A DNA stretch of 64,000 nt from Porodaedalea pini (taxonomy: Eukaryota > Basidiomycota > Agaricomycetes > Hymenochaetales > Hymenochaetaceae): NCBI GenBank assembly GCA_002794775.1, contig NBAY01000065.1:62001-126000 (forward strand). The letters run 5' to 3'. Below the pieces are notes generated by a model. That model saw only the letters and a list, made by a program, of their open reading frames with translations, was not told the DNA's origin and searched no databases. This document shows positions 11,120-22,279 of this stretch, piece by piece. The first letter of the stretch is position 1; every line of letters starts with the position of its first letter. The translations under genes and the position numbers were made by a program.

Positions 11120-12909
11120 GACTTTGATGAGACATCCCTTTCCATTATACTGACAGTTGACAAGGGTACGTTCTATCCCAGAGCCTTGCTATGAAACTGT
11201 ACACATATCAGTCACCTTTCTATACGTGCAAGAAATGACATCTACCTTTATGAACGAAGGTGTCACCTTTGTCGACTGAACAATGTGTATTCATCAGCGT
11301 ACTCGCTATCCACGCATTGTGATAGTAGCACCAGCTCACCATAATAAATTTTTGTATTTGCTTCCCCCTCTGAACCTCCCCCTACCCTACAGACTGTTAT
11401 TTGTGAGTCTCATTAGTTCCGGAGTGCCTTCAAGTACAATCGTGCTGAATGCGAAGAAAGACGAAGACGACGAAGACGAGGAAGCTTGTCTCATGCCCTT
11501 GCATCATTTCGGTATCTTCCGTAGAACGGTGGCGAAGAGTATTCAGGAAGTTCGAACAGTTATCTATCACTTATTATTTGTCTTTTCAACATGTTTTAAT
11601 CACCAGGATAAGATACAGATGTAGAGATTTTCAATAGTATAAACATTTTAAAAAGATTGTTCCAAAGCATGACAGAATGAATGAATACATCTGGAAGATC
11701 GACTTTCGGAGTCCCAGAATCTGTCACAAATTTCTTATATCTCAAGAAATAACAAATCTACTAACACAAAACCACTTCCATCTGAAAGAGCGCGAAAAAT
11801 AACATAGACTTGAGGTAAAATGGCTTTTTCAGGAGCATGGCCTTGGGGTGATCTGGAAGACGTTCAAGTTTAGTGAAAGTCATTCCAACTTTCACTTGGA
11901 AACTAGACTTCCGGTCTCAAACTTATCTACATCATGGTACTTTTCTCATGCTGACTTTCCAACACATATATCTTTTACATGACATGCACAGGGATATATC
12001 CATAGTAATATCTGAATATTTTCGCGACTGAGAAGATAGCAAAGGCCAAGTTATGTCAAAAGTTTGGCAGAAATTGACGAAATCCCTTGTTTTCCATGCC
12101 TCAAACACTACTGAGGTCCATTATCATCATATTACAGTACAGAAAATTAAATTTGATTTGCAGTAAGCTCTAACTATGTCTTCAAATAAAAGATAGGCCA
12201 TGTTAAGCACCTGAAGAATTGCAACAAATGCAGCATTCATCCAAATCTTGCTCGGTGGCTAAGACCGGTACAGCTTTTGATTGATTTTGTCATCTATGGA
12301 TGTCATTGACTCACAACAATACCAGGCAGAGTTCCGATAGTTTGATTCTAGTCATACATTACATTTTTTGCCCTCAGGTTGTGCAGTGTGAATTAAAAAG
12401 TAGATAAGAACTGCTCGCCACCCGATTCGGCATTTGTCGGCATGCTTAAGTTCGAGCGGAATGTAAAGTTGCATTGCCGTATTTGGCAGCTGGGAGGCCT
12501 GATATGGTATGCTCCGATCTATGTGAACCTTCGTGTCTTTACTTCAACCGCACGATCTCATTCATACTGGTACAGTGGTTTTCTGTTGTCTTTCTGAACG
12601 TCTCCTACATATAATATAGTGGGCAATGATCCTTTCTTCTTTCACGTACTACGTTACATTGTATTTCGGTGTTAACAAGTAAATTACACATGTCCCAATC
12701 CCTATAAATCTCCATCAACCAGGTGGCACGAAAATACCAACATATCCTCGAAGCCACGCCTGCACGAAAATGCGTAATGCCTCTGAATAGCTCCTACACC
12801 CCTTGTGTTCACCTCGCGGTACTCTATTAGTCAGTCTTTGCGCAGTTGACCTACGTTGGGGATTAATACTATACTATGCTATGACTCGAATATTAGCGGC
12901 TTAAATTAC
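11120..12909. other. Non-coding stretch inside KDZ-1
   Basis: The first 500 bp contain a short plus-strand frame (11283-11624) with an acidic patch and no motif. From about 11640 to 12800 the DNA is AT-rich, lacks coding structure and reads differently from the GC-balanced genes on either side. It may be a separate small insertion that removed the 3' part of the neighbouring viroplasmin-like gene. No inverted ends were identified. Confidence 0.35.
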
Positions 12910-13632
12910 TTACGAGTCGTTGAATATGCCAATTTTAGAGCCCCTAGTGACAACAGAGAACGCATAGCGTCTACCAGCTGGCTCTGCAGATGGTACGCCG
13001 TTGTCCGTATCCGTAACGAGAGTTGCGGGGCCGTCCTGGAAGAGCGCCTCGCGGATGCAGCGCATGTCGATACCCACAACATCATCGTCGGTGGCCACAC
13101 GAAACCGTGAGGTGAGATGCTCTGTGAGCGGCAGTGGACCACGTGAAGAGACGAGTCCCTCCATTGATGCCCTGATTGAGCTGAGGACATCGCTCGTTGA
13201 CCTCTGATCTTCATCGTCGTGCCAGTGGTGCTCTGGTGTAACAAAAGATTCTGCAACTCTGAGAATGTAAATTTTGCTTTGAGAAGAAAAAAACTAATCA
13301 CCAGTTGCCATTCGGTCTCGGCCCTCATCTGCTGGTTGTTCAACCAGTGTTGCATCAAGCATCGCCAAATACACCTGTAGCTCGGCGACGCTCCTAGCTT
13401 CCTCGGTGTCAAGGAAGCTTCGAATAGCCTGACGAACACCCCGTAGATTCTCTTTTTGTGTAAACCAATTAGAATACAAATATTTAAGCTTATTCAGAGA
13501 CTTGCCTCGTAGAACGTCAACGTTTACTTGCCTCCTCAAACGTTCACTCTCCGCTCTGGCTGCTGCTTCGGCGAAGTCGTACGGCGATGAGCGACCGCTG
13601 GACCAACCCGTGCTGTCGGACTCCGGATCCAT
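12910..13632 (-). CDS. Protein with truncated RNase H1-N/viroplasmin-like C-terminus
   Basis: Three exons: 13632-13506, 13451-13302 and 13256-12910, summing to 624 nt and 207 residues. The first intron has a GC donor (GCAAGT) with AG acceptor; reading through it is also in frame, so it may be optional. The N-terminus is Ser/Gly/Glu-rich. The middle is helical (FLDTEEARSVAELQVYLAML). The last 20 residues, RRYAFSVVTRGSKIGIFNDS, resemble the start of the RNase H1 N-terminal / caulimovirus-viroplasmin fold, which binds RNA-DNA hybrids, but the fold then stops. A GTAAGT immediately follows, so the rest of the domain may once have been in a further exon now lost or replaced by 11.6-12.8 kb DNA. Divergent from the 911-codon gene. 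Function unknown. Confidence 0.5.
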
Positions 13633-14903
13633 TATTGCCGCGTCGAAGCTGAAAACAAAATCGTTACTGAAGCTATTCATTCTCACAGTTTCCTACGTAC
13701 GTGGAGACTGATGGACGCTTCTGAATCGTTGGGGGATGGGAGGTAGAGAGAACATAATGGTCCTGACACACGACAAAACATGTGCAAGCGATGCGATGAT
13801 AGGCTGCCTGAGAGATTCGTCATAGTATTTCCAACAGAATCTTCGTATTCTAAACGTCAGGCACTCCGTCAGGTGGACGCAAAAAAAACTCACTTCTAGA
13901 CTTATCTTTGTATTCCTATGCGAGGTCGGCAAGTCGGCCATTGTCCTCCGACACGTAGATACTTACCGTCAAGGAACTTTCGAATATCCTTGTTACGAAC
14001 CCTGCAGATGCCCTGAGTCCGTAAATCCCCCGTTTAGTTGCTTGGCCGACCAGGGATTGCAACCGAATAGAACAGTAGTCAAGTAAATAATAAATAAATA
14101 AAATAACTCACTGACCCGTAAATCTTTGCCCCGCCGGCAGTAATGTAACAGCACCCTTTATTGCAGATCTACACCCCATTTCATCGGTTAAACTGTGCGC
14201 AGAATGATGGAGAAGCATCCCCTTCGGTTGCTTCGACAGATGGTACAGCCAATGGGACCCGCACACTCAGCTTAACCGTGCAAAGTTAGCTTACTTACCA
14301 AAAAAAGATTTACGAGCATACACTCTCCTGGTGGTCATATCTTCTTGTTGCTAGCTTCCGTAGGCTTACTTTTCTCGGTAGTAGGCTTGAACGATGACTT
14401 GGCTGCGCACTCAAAGTCGTTGAGATGACATCGCGTCGGGAATGATCGATAGTGAGTCGGAAGTCAGCCCAAAGAGACGACGTAGCTAGTACATCAATTC
14501 TGTCAGTATTGTAATTGAGCTCCGGATAAACCAGATAGTCTCCTTGCTAGACAGATCGGTGGCAAGCATCTCTGAGTGCAGAACGCAAGGTCAGAGCGAA
14601 ATTTCCAATATAATCAGCTACAGCAAACTTACAATTAAACTGCTTGCTATACGCTACGCATATCACGATATACAGTCGTTGGATCGTGATTTATGCATTT
14701 CTCGGATCCAGTACGGCCGTCGTTTACCGACACTGGTCCTTAGACGCGATCCCTATTATTTTATGTTCTGATCTAGATTTTCTATAATATAATTATTCGG
14801 ACCATTGTTTTTTTTTACAGAAACACTTGCCTTGGTCATTTATTCATCTCCCAGCCGCAACTACAACCCAAAGTCAGTCCCACACTAGGCCTTCACCTTA
14901 CCG
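13633..14903. other. Divergent intergenic region inside KDZ-1
   Basis: About 1.3 kb between two divergently read genes, so it should contain both promoters. A minus-strand frame at 13693-13941 could be an upstream exon of the viroplasmin-like gene, but no motif supports it. A T-rich tract followed by an A at about 14810-14820 precedes the plus-strand gene. Confidence 0.35.
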
Positions 14904-17900
14904 ATGGGACGCAAATCGTGGGCGTGCCCTGCGCAGACGACCTGGCTCTTGAACAGAGTCGATCGGTTTCATGACGCACAGCAGTCGTCGTCCACCCCCA
15001 CTTTTTTCAGTGCAACTCTTGAAGAATGGTTCCAGTCGTTCCCAGTGCCGAGTGATGCGATAGACGAGGAACGAGAGAAACTGAAGGTCGAATTTACGAA
15101 TGTGAGTATCGCTTTCGTTTGACACTTGAACTCACGATGTCTGACTTCATAATAGAAAATTCACAACTGGTTTTACAACAGCAAGCCGAATCCCGGAAGG
15201 TCAGGAGTGTCGAGCAACGCGCTCTATCTTGATCTTACGAAGGTGCCTGTAAAGCGAGGCTATTATCGGCAGCATACAGCATACATGACAATGTATCCGA
15301 ATCGACTCAAGCTGAGAGCAGATGCCGATTACCAGAAACATTGCGAAGAGGCTGAAGCGGCAGGAATTGAGCCGGCGAAGAGTTTGTATAGGGCATACTG
15401 CAATGCCAAGAAAGCCGCTGGCGAGATACCCAAGGCTTCTGTACTCTGGGCAGGCGAACGAGCGAACGAGTTCTTACAGAACCACGAGTCCGATGCAGTC
15501 AAAGCTCGTGCCCAGAAGCTAGCCGACGAGTACAATGCCCGCAGGATCGAACTAATCGAGCCCGAGGATGACGACGACGACATTGAAGGCAAAGCAAAGA
15601 ATGTCAAGATCGATAAGGAGGCTGCCGCTCGCACGAGGCTTGAAACGTGAGCATTATTAGAGTTTAACTCATCACGCGTCATCTAATTCGGCCCACAGAG
15701 CTATTGAGGCCGTGCCTCGCTCTCTCAAGCGCTGTCTAGACAATTTCTACGAGCAGACCGGATGGAGTGGGACCTTCATTGTTGGGGGACCCCAGCCTTG
15801 TCTGGGAGGCAAACTATGTCTTTACATGTACGCCGAATTCCTGATTTATACCTTGCTTCCTTCTGAACTGATACTATCAACCATTAGATTTCATAAAGGC
15901 AAGACATTCGAGCTGAACAACGAATGGCCTGCCACTGATGATTCGTTCCATACGAATGTAATTGATTCATACAAGAATTTCCTCTCGGCAGCGTATCGTA
16001 AGTCGTTTCAGTGCTTTATTAATATTACTTCTAATTCATATGTTCCGTAGCTCCTGAGCAACGTGAAATCTTTGCGCCGAAGAGCGACAATGACAACAAG
16101 CCTTCATCTAACGACATCATCGTAGTCTCTAATACACCGGCGGAGCTGGACATTCAAGCCCATGTAACTGATTCTACCGACGAACCTCCTGAAGGGCCGC
16201 AGGTGTCTGGTGACTCGCTCGAAAATAGTCCTGCCGATATACATTCTCTCGGCACGAATGGGCCTGGTGTCTCGCTCTATAAATCTCCAACAGACGTACG
16301 TCCTGACGACCCGAAGGCGTCTGGTGACTCGCTCGACAAGCCTCCTAAGAAGCCTCGCCAGAAGAAGGCACACGCGGTGTCCAAATCCAAGAAATTTGTG
16401 GAAATCAGCGACACCGATTCTGACTGTGACAACAATGTCGAAATCCCGTACGCCAACCACTCAGAGCATGAAGAGGATGCCGCACCTCGTGTTGTGCATG
16501 AGAAGGATACCGACAGCGAGAAATTGAAGGTAACTCGTCCATTGAAGGCCAACGCATTCGAGCAGAGGGTGGCGGCAAACAAGAGACGTAACGAGGCGCT
16601 GGGAAGACTGATCGACATGTACTCAGGAAAGCCAGACGAATCCAAACGAATCAGCGACATTTTTGCAAGCTTCGAGCCAGACGTAGATGACTTCGACATG
16701 ATCAACACCGTTCTCAAACTGGCTGATCTTCCAACTGTCACCACGTCTCCGCAGTATGCAGTCCAGGCGATATCCTTGCATCGCAACAAGAGTAAGGGAA
16801 ATGGGGAAGATAAAGGGGGGAAGAACACGATCAGACAGACGAAGGCCCCCCAGCCTCCGCCACGCCCGAAGAACCCCAGACATGGCGTCCAGACAGGCTC
16901 AGGTTCAGGTAAGCAACATGAGATACTGATCGCCTCTGAGGAACAGCGCACGTCTGCTCCACTTACAGACGTAGCATCAAGCAATGGCGACACGGAAGTG
17001 GTGCCGTCTCCGCCTCCCATCATGGTATCGCCCAACTCGTCTGTGACTGCGACAAGTATTACACTCGATGAACCGCAGGCAGCTGCTATTGGTCTGGAAA
17101 TGCCACTCACGCCAACGAGAATCTCAGACGCGGTGAGTCTTCAAGTTTTTTATTTCATTTTATTTGCTTTTATCATCATTTACTTATAACTCATAAAGGT
17201 CTTGCAGAACGTCGTCGAGGTCGCGGAAGCTACAGAGGTTTGTTCTGCCCATACTCGTTTCGCTTCTTTCTCTCTTCCTCTACTTACTATCAAACCATCC
17301 CAGAAGAGCATCGTGCCTACTCCTGCCGTTGGAGAATCTACAACTGAGCAACAAACCAATTCACGCATTCCACCTCAGCAGCTCGCCGGCACGTCTCCCC
17401 CAACTACAATACAATGGGCCGAGTCTTTCGCAAGTCATTTCGCGACGATCTGGAAGACTCCTGACTGGATCGCCGCAATTGAAGGCTGGCGTGAATATGA
17501 GGTGACTGCTACGGCTAAGCATGTAAGTCACATATTTTATCTGCGCTTGACGGAACTGAGGGCTTTTATATAGTTTTATGAATTTCCACTGAATCACGCC
17601 CCCGCTGAGGTCTTGCACGCCGCGAAGCGCTTGCGTACTGATGACGCAGTCTTCGAAATCGAAAGGGTCAAAGACGGAGCAGAATTCGGCGATGCGTGGT
17701 GGACATGGTGGCGAGCTTCGCAGCCCGAGTGGAGATTGGCCTTAAACCAGAATGCCCGAGCTCTGCCAAAGATGAACCAGAAGATACCGGTCGGCCACGG
17801 ACTGGAGAACCTTCGCTGTGCCGGCAGGCTGGGGCTCTTCGTTGTCGTCCTCGGCCTCGCAATGTGGGCCAACGCTGAGCTCGCAACGAAGCAGTCCAAT

Positions 17901-18092
17901 CGCTACTGGACCTGTGCTGTTGCGGACGTCACTTGGGTCATCCGGACCCTGAACAATACAGCTATACCGACGAAGCGTGCATCTGAGGGCGGTGACGAAC
18001 CTGCTCCGAAGAGGTAATGATCCTTTCTCTCATTAATGAAGTTTCTAACAGTTTATGTGTCTAGAACTCGCAACAGATCTACTCGTAACTAA
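14904..18092 (+). CDS. 911-residue KDZ-element cargo protein, function unknown
   Basis: Nine exons: 14904-15101, 15156-15646, 15699-15827, 15888-15997, 16051-17132, 17199-17237, 17304-17522, 17574-18013 and 18065-18092; 2736 nt, 911 residues, frame closed. N-terminal part (about 1-90) is aromatic, with FTNKIHNWFYNS spanning the first junction. A globular segment around residues 230-310 contains GWSGTFIVGGPQPCLGGKL followed by a spliced KGKTFELNNEW; this module is familiar from many agaricomycete hypothetical proteins. Residues about 320-670 are low-complexity, acidic and Ser/Pro-rich, with basic nuclear-localisation-like runs (KKPRQKK). The C-terminal module (about 690-890) is Trp-rich (DAWWTWWRASQPEWRL, WANAEL, RYWTCAVADVTWVIRTL). 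It resembles no enzyme I can name. The position inside the element, intron structure and intact frame argue for selection. A role in transposition, target choice or chromatin is speculation. Confidence 0.8.
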
Positions 18093-18409
18093 GTAACTTA
18101 CATTTCATGCATGTATGCCATTCGATTATGTTATTTTCTATAAGGCGTCCTCACAATATAATATAATGGTGGGTCTGCGAGCACATCGTAAATCGAGCCA
18201 TGTGAAACAATGGCCCACCCACTTCATGCTTCCCTTCATACATTTGGTGCTCGCAAAATAAAATATAAGGCCTCTTTCATTTCATAATATGATAGATCTA
18301 ATGGATAGTAAAAGCATCCCTGGGTCTCTCGCTTTCCTTTATAAAATTGCTGCTTCGCAAATATAATATAAGAGCTACTTGTTCTCATAACACAATGGTA
18401 GGATCTCAA
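18093..18409. other. 3' spacer before the right array
   Basis: AT-rich non-coding DNA with several ATATAAT-like words and GCTCGCAAAATAAAATATAAG-type imperfect repeats (about 18245 and 18355). Contains the presumed 3' end of the 911-codon gene. Nothing else seen. Confidence 0.4.
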
Positions 18410-19141
18410 AACGCACTGAAGTTATTTAATTCGGGGCTTCCCCATTTTACAATCGAGCACAGAGGATTGTATAATAGTATAATGGCCATCAGAAATCGCA
18501 CTGATGTTATTTAATTTCGGGCTTCCCTATTTTACAATCGAACCCAGAGATTTGTATAATAGTATAGAGGCTCTCAGATTCACGCTGGATTTATAAAATT
18601 CGAGGCTCTCCCATTTTACAATCGAACCCAGAGATTTGTATAATAGTATGATGGCCCTCAGAATCGCACTGATGTTATTTAATTTTGGGCTTCCCTATTT
18701 TAAAATCGAACCCAGAGGATTGTATAATAGTATAATGGCCCTCAGAATCGCACTGATGTTATTTAATTTGGGCTTCCCTATTTTACAATTGAACCCAGAG
18801 ATTTGTATAATAGTATAGAGGCCTCAGATTCACGCGGTTTATAAAATTCGAGGCTCTCCCATTTTAAAATCGAACCCAGAATTGTATAATAGTATAATGG
18901 CCTTCAGAATCGCACTGATGTTATTTAATTCGGGCTTCCCTATTTTACAATTGAACCCAGAGATTTGTATAATAGTATAGAGGCCCTCAGATTCACGCCG
19001 GGTTTATAAAATTCGAGGCTCTCCCATTTTAAAATCGAACCCAGACAATTGTATAATAGTATAATAGCCTTCAGAATCACGCTGGATTTATAAAATCTGG
19101 AGCTTCCCTATTTTACAATCGAACCCAGAGCTTTGTATAAT
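18410..19141 (-). repeat. Right subterminal array of the 84-bp unit, about 9 copies
   Basis: Same unit as the left array in reverse orientation, with GTATAATAGTAT cores at about 18469, 18553, 18640, 18722, 18804, 18885, 18967, 19051 and 19134. Several units have small deletions, so spacing here is less regular than on the left. Confidence 0.85.
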
Positions 19142-19516
19142 AGTATATAGGCCCTCAGAATCACACTGGATTTATTAAATTCGGGGCCTCAAATGATTAA
19201 AAAATAAGACCACATATTTGAAAAATAGTATAACAGGCCCTTAACTGCGCACTACTATGCTACAATCGATCCTCTCGTCCATTATAAAACTTGACTATTT
19301 CATTCTATAATCTTCCTAGCTTGCTTTCTATGATAACACTCCCGAAAATTATAATATAATGGGTCTGTATCATTTCATACTGTCCCGGATTCACCTCCTG
19401 CTCATTTTTATAACAGACCACTATAATTTAATAATTAAATAATGCTACACCACATCGTGCATGAACCTCTGCACCATTAATGGTGCATATTATCATAACT
19501 GGAGCAACCACGGCTC
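19142..19516 (-). repeat. KDZ-1 right terminal inverted repeat, outer part
   Basis: Complement of 4242-4615 with essentially no differences, including the 18-bp palindrome. Ends ...GGAGCAACCACGGCTC at 19516. Confidence 0.9.
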
Positions 19517-20000
19517 ACGTAGTTCCTATTGCTCACTAAGACATATGAGTACGAGACAAAGCACATTAGAAAGGACTGCTTCACTTACGGTTCCATACAC
19601 GCATAATAAAAACAGATTGCACCATTGCATTGATAAGAGCACCGAATATAGTTTGGTCTATCAATCCACTAAATTTCAACCTGGTCAGGTACGACAATAC
19701 CCCAAGAAACAAACACTTGCCCTTCCGGATGGGTTAAATACAACAAATTTGCAAACTCCTTCACAAAGTAGACGTATAGCAACCGCACGAGGAGGGCCTG
19801 GCGTGCTGTGTCGAGCATCCATATCAGAGTCATATATAACTTGAGCCACCATTTATCGGTCTTAGGGTATTTCTAAGCAGGTGATGTCCGTATGAGTAAA
19901 CTAACCCCAGGTTTACAGGACTTGCCTCAAAATAGAGGTACAGCTGGACGGAGGCCACAGCCCATAAGCTTTGAGGAAGATTACAATGTGATTAGCTCGA
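19517..20000 (-). pseudogene. DUF6534-type multi-pass membrane protein, cut by KDZ-1
   Basis: On the minus strand, spliced pieces give a recognisable N-terminal half: SVQLYLYFE, then an intron with GC donor (GCAAGT) and CTTAG acceptor, then KYPKTDKWWLKLYMTLIWML, DTARQALLVRLLY and VYFVKEFANLLYL, then after a short gap FGALINAMVQSVFIMRVW, and after a further intron (GTAAGT to TCTTAG) LSNRNYV. This order of helices and the W-LDT and RVW-LSNRN motifs match the DUF6534 family of agaricomycete membrane proteins of unknown function. The reading ends exactly at the KDZ-1 terminus at 19516. At least one in-frame stop and the lack of a clear first exon show it is decayed. The C-terminal half is not found to the left of the element. 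Confidence 0.6.
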
Positions 20001-20931
20001 TGGCAGTAGAACCAAGCTTACGCCGTAGAAAAACTGAGATTACACGGTCAGCTCAGAAAACTCTCAGCTTACAACATCGAATCACGTACATCCCAGCAAG
20101 GAACAGGCAGCCGAACTTGCGATCAAGCAATGAGACTAATGCACGGAAATGGCCAAGCATTCGGACACTTACTGTGCTATCCAGAGTTGGCAGGGCTTGG
20201 GCGGAAGTCATGATGGCGACAAGAGTTACGAGGAGCAAACAGGTTATAGGCCCATATCCTGTTTCCGCTGAGTGATCAAGACGTGAGGGCATCTTAAAGT
20301 CAAAAGCTGGTAAATAGGGTACCCTAAGTATCTGTGCATGCGGGTAACAAATAGTAGCCGATTTTAAGATGATCAACTGCTCTAAACTTCTACGAAGTGG
20401 ATGTAATGATGATCATGATGTATGGATGAGATTCTCACCGGAGATCCCGGTTACAATGTCCAGCCTCCGTCTTGAGAGCTCAAGCCATCTTCCAATAGCT
20501 GATGTATAGCAGCAAGCTGCGTGCCTATAGAGTCGTCAAGAGGTGTGCTGAAGGAGCAAGACCAACAAATTACTGCCAACAAAATCAAAAGGACGTGATA
20601 CCTCAGAGCGAAAATCAGAATTACGTGCTTGTATCTTACGGCTAAATGCATACACTGGCTTACATAATTATTGCCCCATGTATTTAAAGACTTTCATCTC
20701 AATTCCATTTTTCTTCCTTTCAATGCTGTACTTTTGCACTTCTTTCTTCAGATCAACTTAGAGTAACATCTGTAGTATATGTATATAAAATTTTCTTGAA
20801 TTTGTGGGAAAAAGAAATGGTAATGGAGTGATTAATGCAACTATGTTCTGCTCAAAATGAAGACAAACAAAGTTGCACCAAAAAACAACAGATTTATCAT
20901 AGTCAAATAAAGTACATGATTTCAATACCCA
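20001..20931. other. Intergenic DNA, no supported gene
   Basis: May contain decayed upstream exons of the DUF6534-type gene; short frames on both strands (for example 20053-20376 minus) have no motif. AT-rich from about 20650. Confidence 0.35.
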
Positions 20932-21338
20932 GTGTTTCCCTCAGAAGTTTTTACTGCAGAAACTCTTTGGGGCATTGAATTATACAGATTTGACAAAAAG
21001 GCATAGCCTAGCTGGTTCCACTCCTCCTGCAAAGCACACCTTAATTTTCACTTTTGAATGCAGTGGTCAAGTGCATCCAAGATGTGCTCAATAATGTTGA
21101 GATCAGAGCTAGAGAGTGGCCAATAGATGAGTCAAAAGCCATGTTCTAAAAATTATGCTTGTGCATGCTTGAAGTTGTGCTTTAGTTCATTATCCTGCTG
21201 AGACAACAGATTTTGACTGGAGATGTGTTGAGATAAGCAAGCTGGTGGAACCCTGAGTTGGCAAAGTAAGTGACTCACTGATCTGGGACTTGATGCCTCA
21301 GAATGCCAGGTACCCAAGCCAAGAAGCAAATCTCCCAC
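20932..21338 (-). pseudogene. Dead Tc1/mariner transposase fragment
   Basis: Minus-strand translation gives LLSQQDNELKHNFKHAQA, a stop, FLEHGF, a stop, then YWPLSSSDLNIIEHILDALD and, further on, SMPQRVSAVKTSEGNTGY and a stop at 20932. These match the C-terminal half of the DDE_3 transposases: QQDN(D/E)xKHT around the second acid, WPxxSPDLNPIEHxW around the third acid, and SMPxRVxAVxxxxGxxxxY at the end. Two in-frame stops and a missing N-terminal half make it non-functional. It is a different lineage from the Tc1-type genes at 45 and 53 kb. Confidence 0.75.
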
Positions 21339-21427
21339 TTGTGAGACATAGAGGATTGATATGTGTTAGAAGATTTGATATATATAAATGTTGATCAACA
21401 TTGATCACTGATGATCATTATATAATC

Positions 21428-21923
21428 AATGTCACTTCAGCAAAAGTTCAGGACTGCAGAAGTAATTAGACAAAGACAGCTACTTAAACCAGAACTGGCA
21501 GAGCACCCAGACATCAGAGGATATTGTGAAGTATGCCAGGCAGCATATAGGACAGGATAGTATGTGTGTCAAAAGATCATAGAATGTGTACATGCAGCCA
21601 ACATAGTAAGAAACAATATAAATATTGTTATTACACATAAATGGATACATGAGTCATTATGTTTATGAAGGATAAGATGATTTATGAGCATAGCTATAAT
21701 ATTTATTCTCATGATCTAACTGAATATCTGGTGCATACAGGCATACAAGTAATGCTACCAGATAAACTGCATACAATGATCTGCAAGAACATCACAATGG
21801 AGATTGACATGCCAGTTAGGAAGGATGCAAACTTAACAATCAAGAACTTTATGGAAAGTACATTACATGAGATAGCTAAGATTATACAAGGTGCTCACCC
21901 TAGAGGAGCAAGTGTTATTAAAC
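21428..21923 (+). pseudogene. Decayed unidentified reading frame cut by a gypsy LTR
   Basis: Plus-strand reading shows MSLQQKFRTAEVIRQRQLL and HPDIRGYCEVCQAAYRTG, a stop, then further sense to IHES, and after a frame change MFMKDKMIYEHSYNIYSHDL up to GASVIKL, where the LTR begins at 21924. The composition looks coding, with two breaks. I do not recognise the family. Confidence 0.3.
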
Positions 21924-22279
21924 TGTTAGAACCTTATTTCATTTTCACCCCTTTTACTATTTACCATTTCCTTTCTTTTAATTGTTCCTTTTCATTATAA
22001 TTAATCGTCTTTGCAATCGCTTCCCACACTCCCTATCACCTGACCTTCATTCATTCCATTCCGATCATTTATGTAATCTTAGATAATATAGTCTCACAAT
22101 CATTGCTATAAGAGGGACCAGGAATCACATGAACTCCTTGTTCTGCTTTTCCTCTTACCTCCACGACAACCTAGCCTGAGTATAGTGTGTCCCGAGTCCC
22201 CACTCAAGTATAGCACATCCCAGACAACAGTCAGCTGAGGCCTGCCCAGTTTGAGCGCCACCTGAACTCCCGCCTAACA
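21924..22279 (+). repeat. Gypsy-1 5' LTR (356 bp)
   Basis: Starts TGTTAGAACC and ends CCGCCTAACA, as the other LTRs of this family do. Shorter than the 414-442 bp relatives because of internal gaps. The base string after it (TAAAAGCAGAACCCC) also follows the 5' LTRs of the other two copies, marking the primer-binding/leader region. Confidence 0.85.

Larger units (their letters stand above)
4242..19516. mobile_element. KDZ-1: complete KDZ-superfamily DNA transposon, 15.3 kb
   Basis: Bounded by inverted ends that begin GAGCCGTGGTTGCTCCAG at 4242 and end with the complement at 19516. The outermost 370-odd bases of the two ends are essentially identical. Inside each end lies an array of an 84-bp unit in mirror orientation. 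Genes carried: KDZ transposase (minus), coiled-coil protein (minus), viroplasmin-like protein (minus) and a 911-codon protein (plus). A second copy starts at 57485 with the same terminal sequence, which confirms the left boundary. The right end interrupts a DUF6534-type gene. No matching target-site duplication is seen. KDZ elements are known large cut-and-paste transposons of mushroom-forming fungi, some associated with TET/JBP dioxygenase genes; no such gene was recognised here. Confidence 0.9.

Noticed and set aside
16277..17110. 277-codon minus-strand frame
   Set aside because: Antisense to the large fifth exon of the 911-residue gene. Its Ser/Leu-rich translation is what the acidic coding strand gives in reverse.
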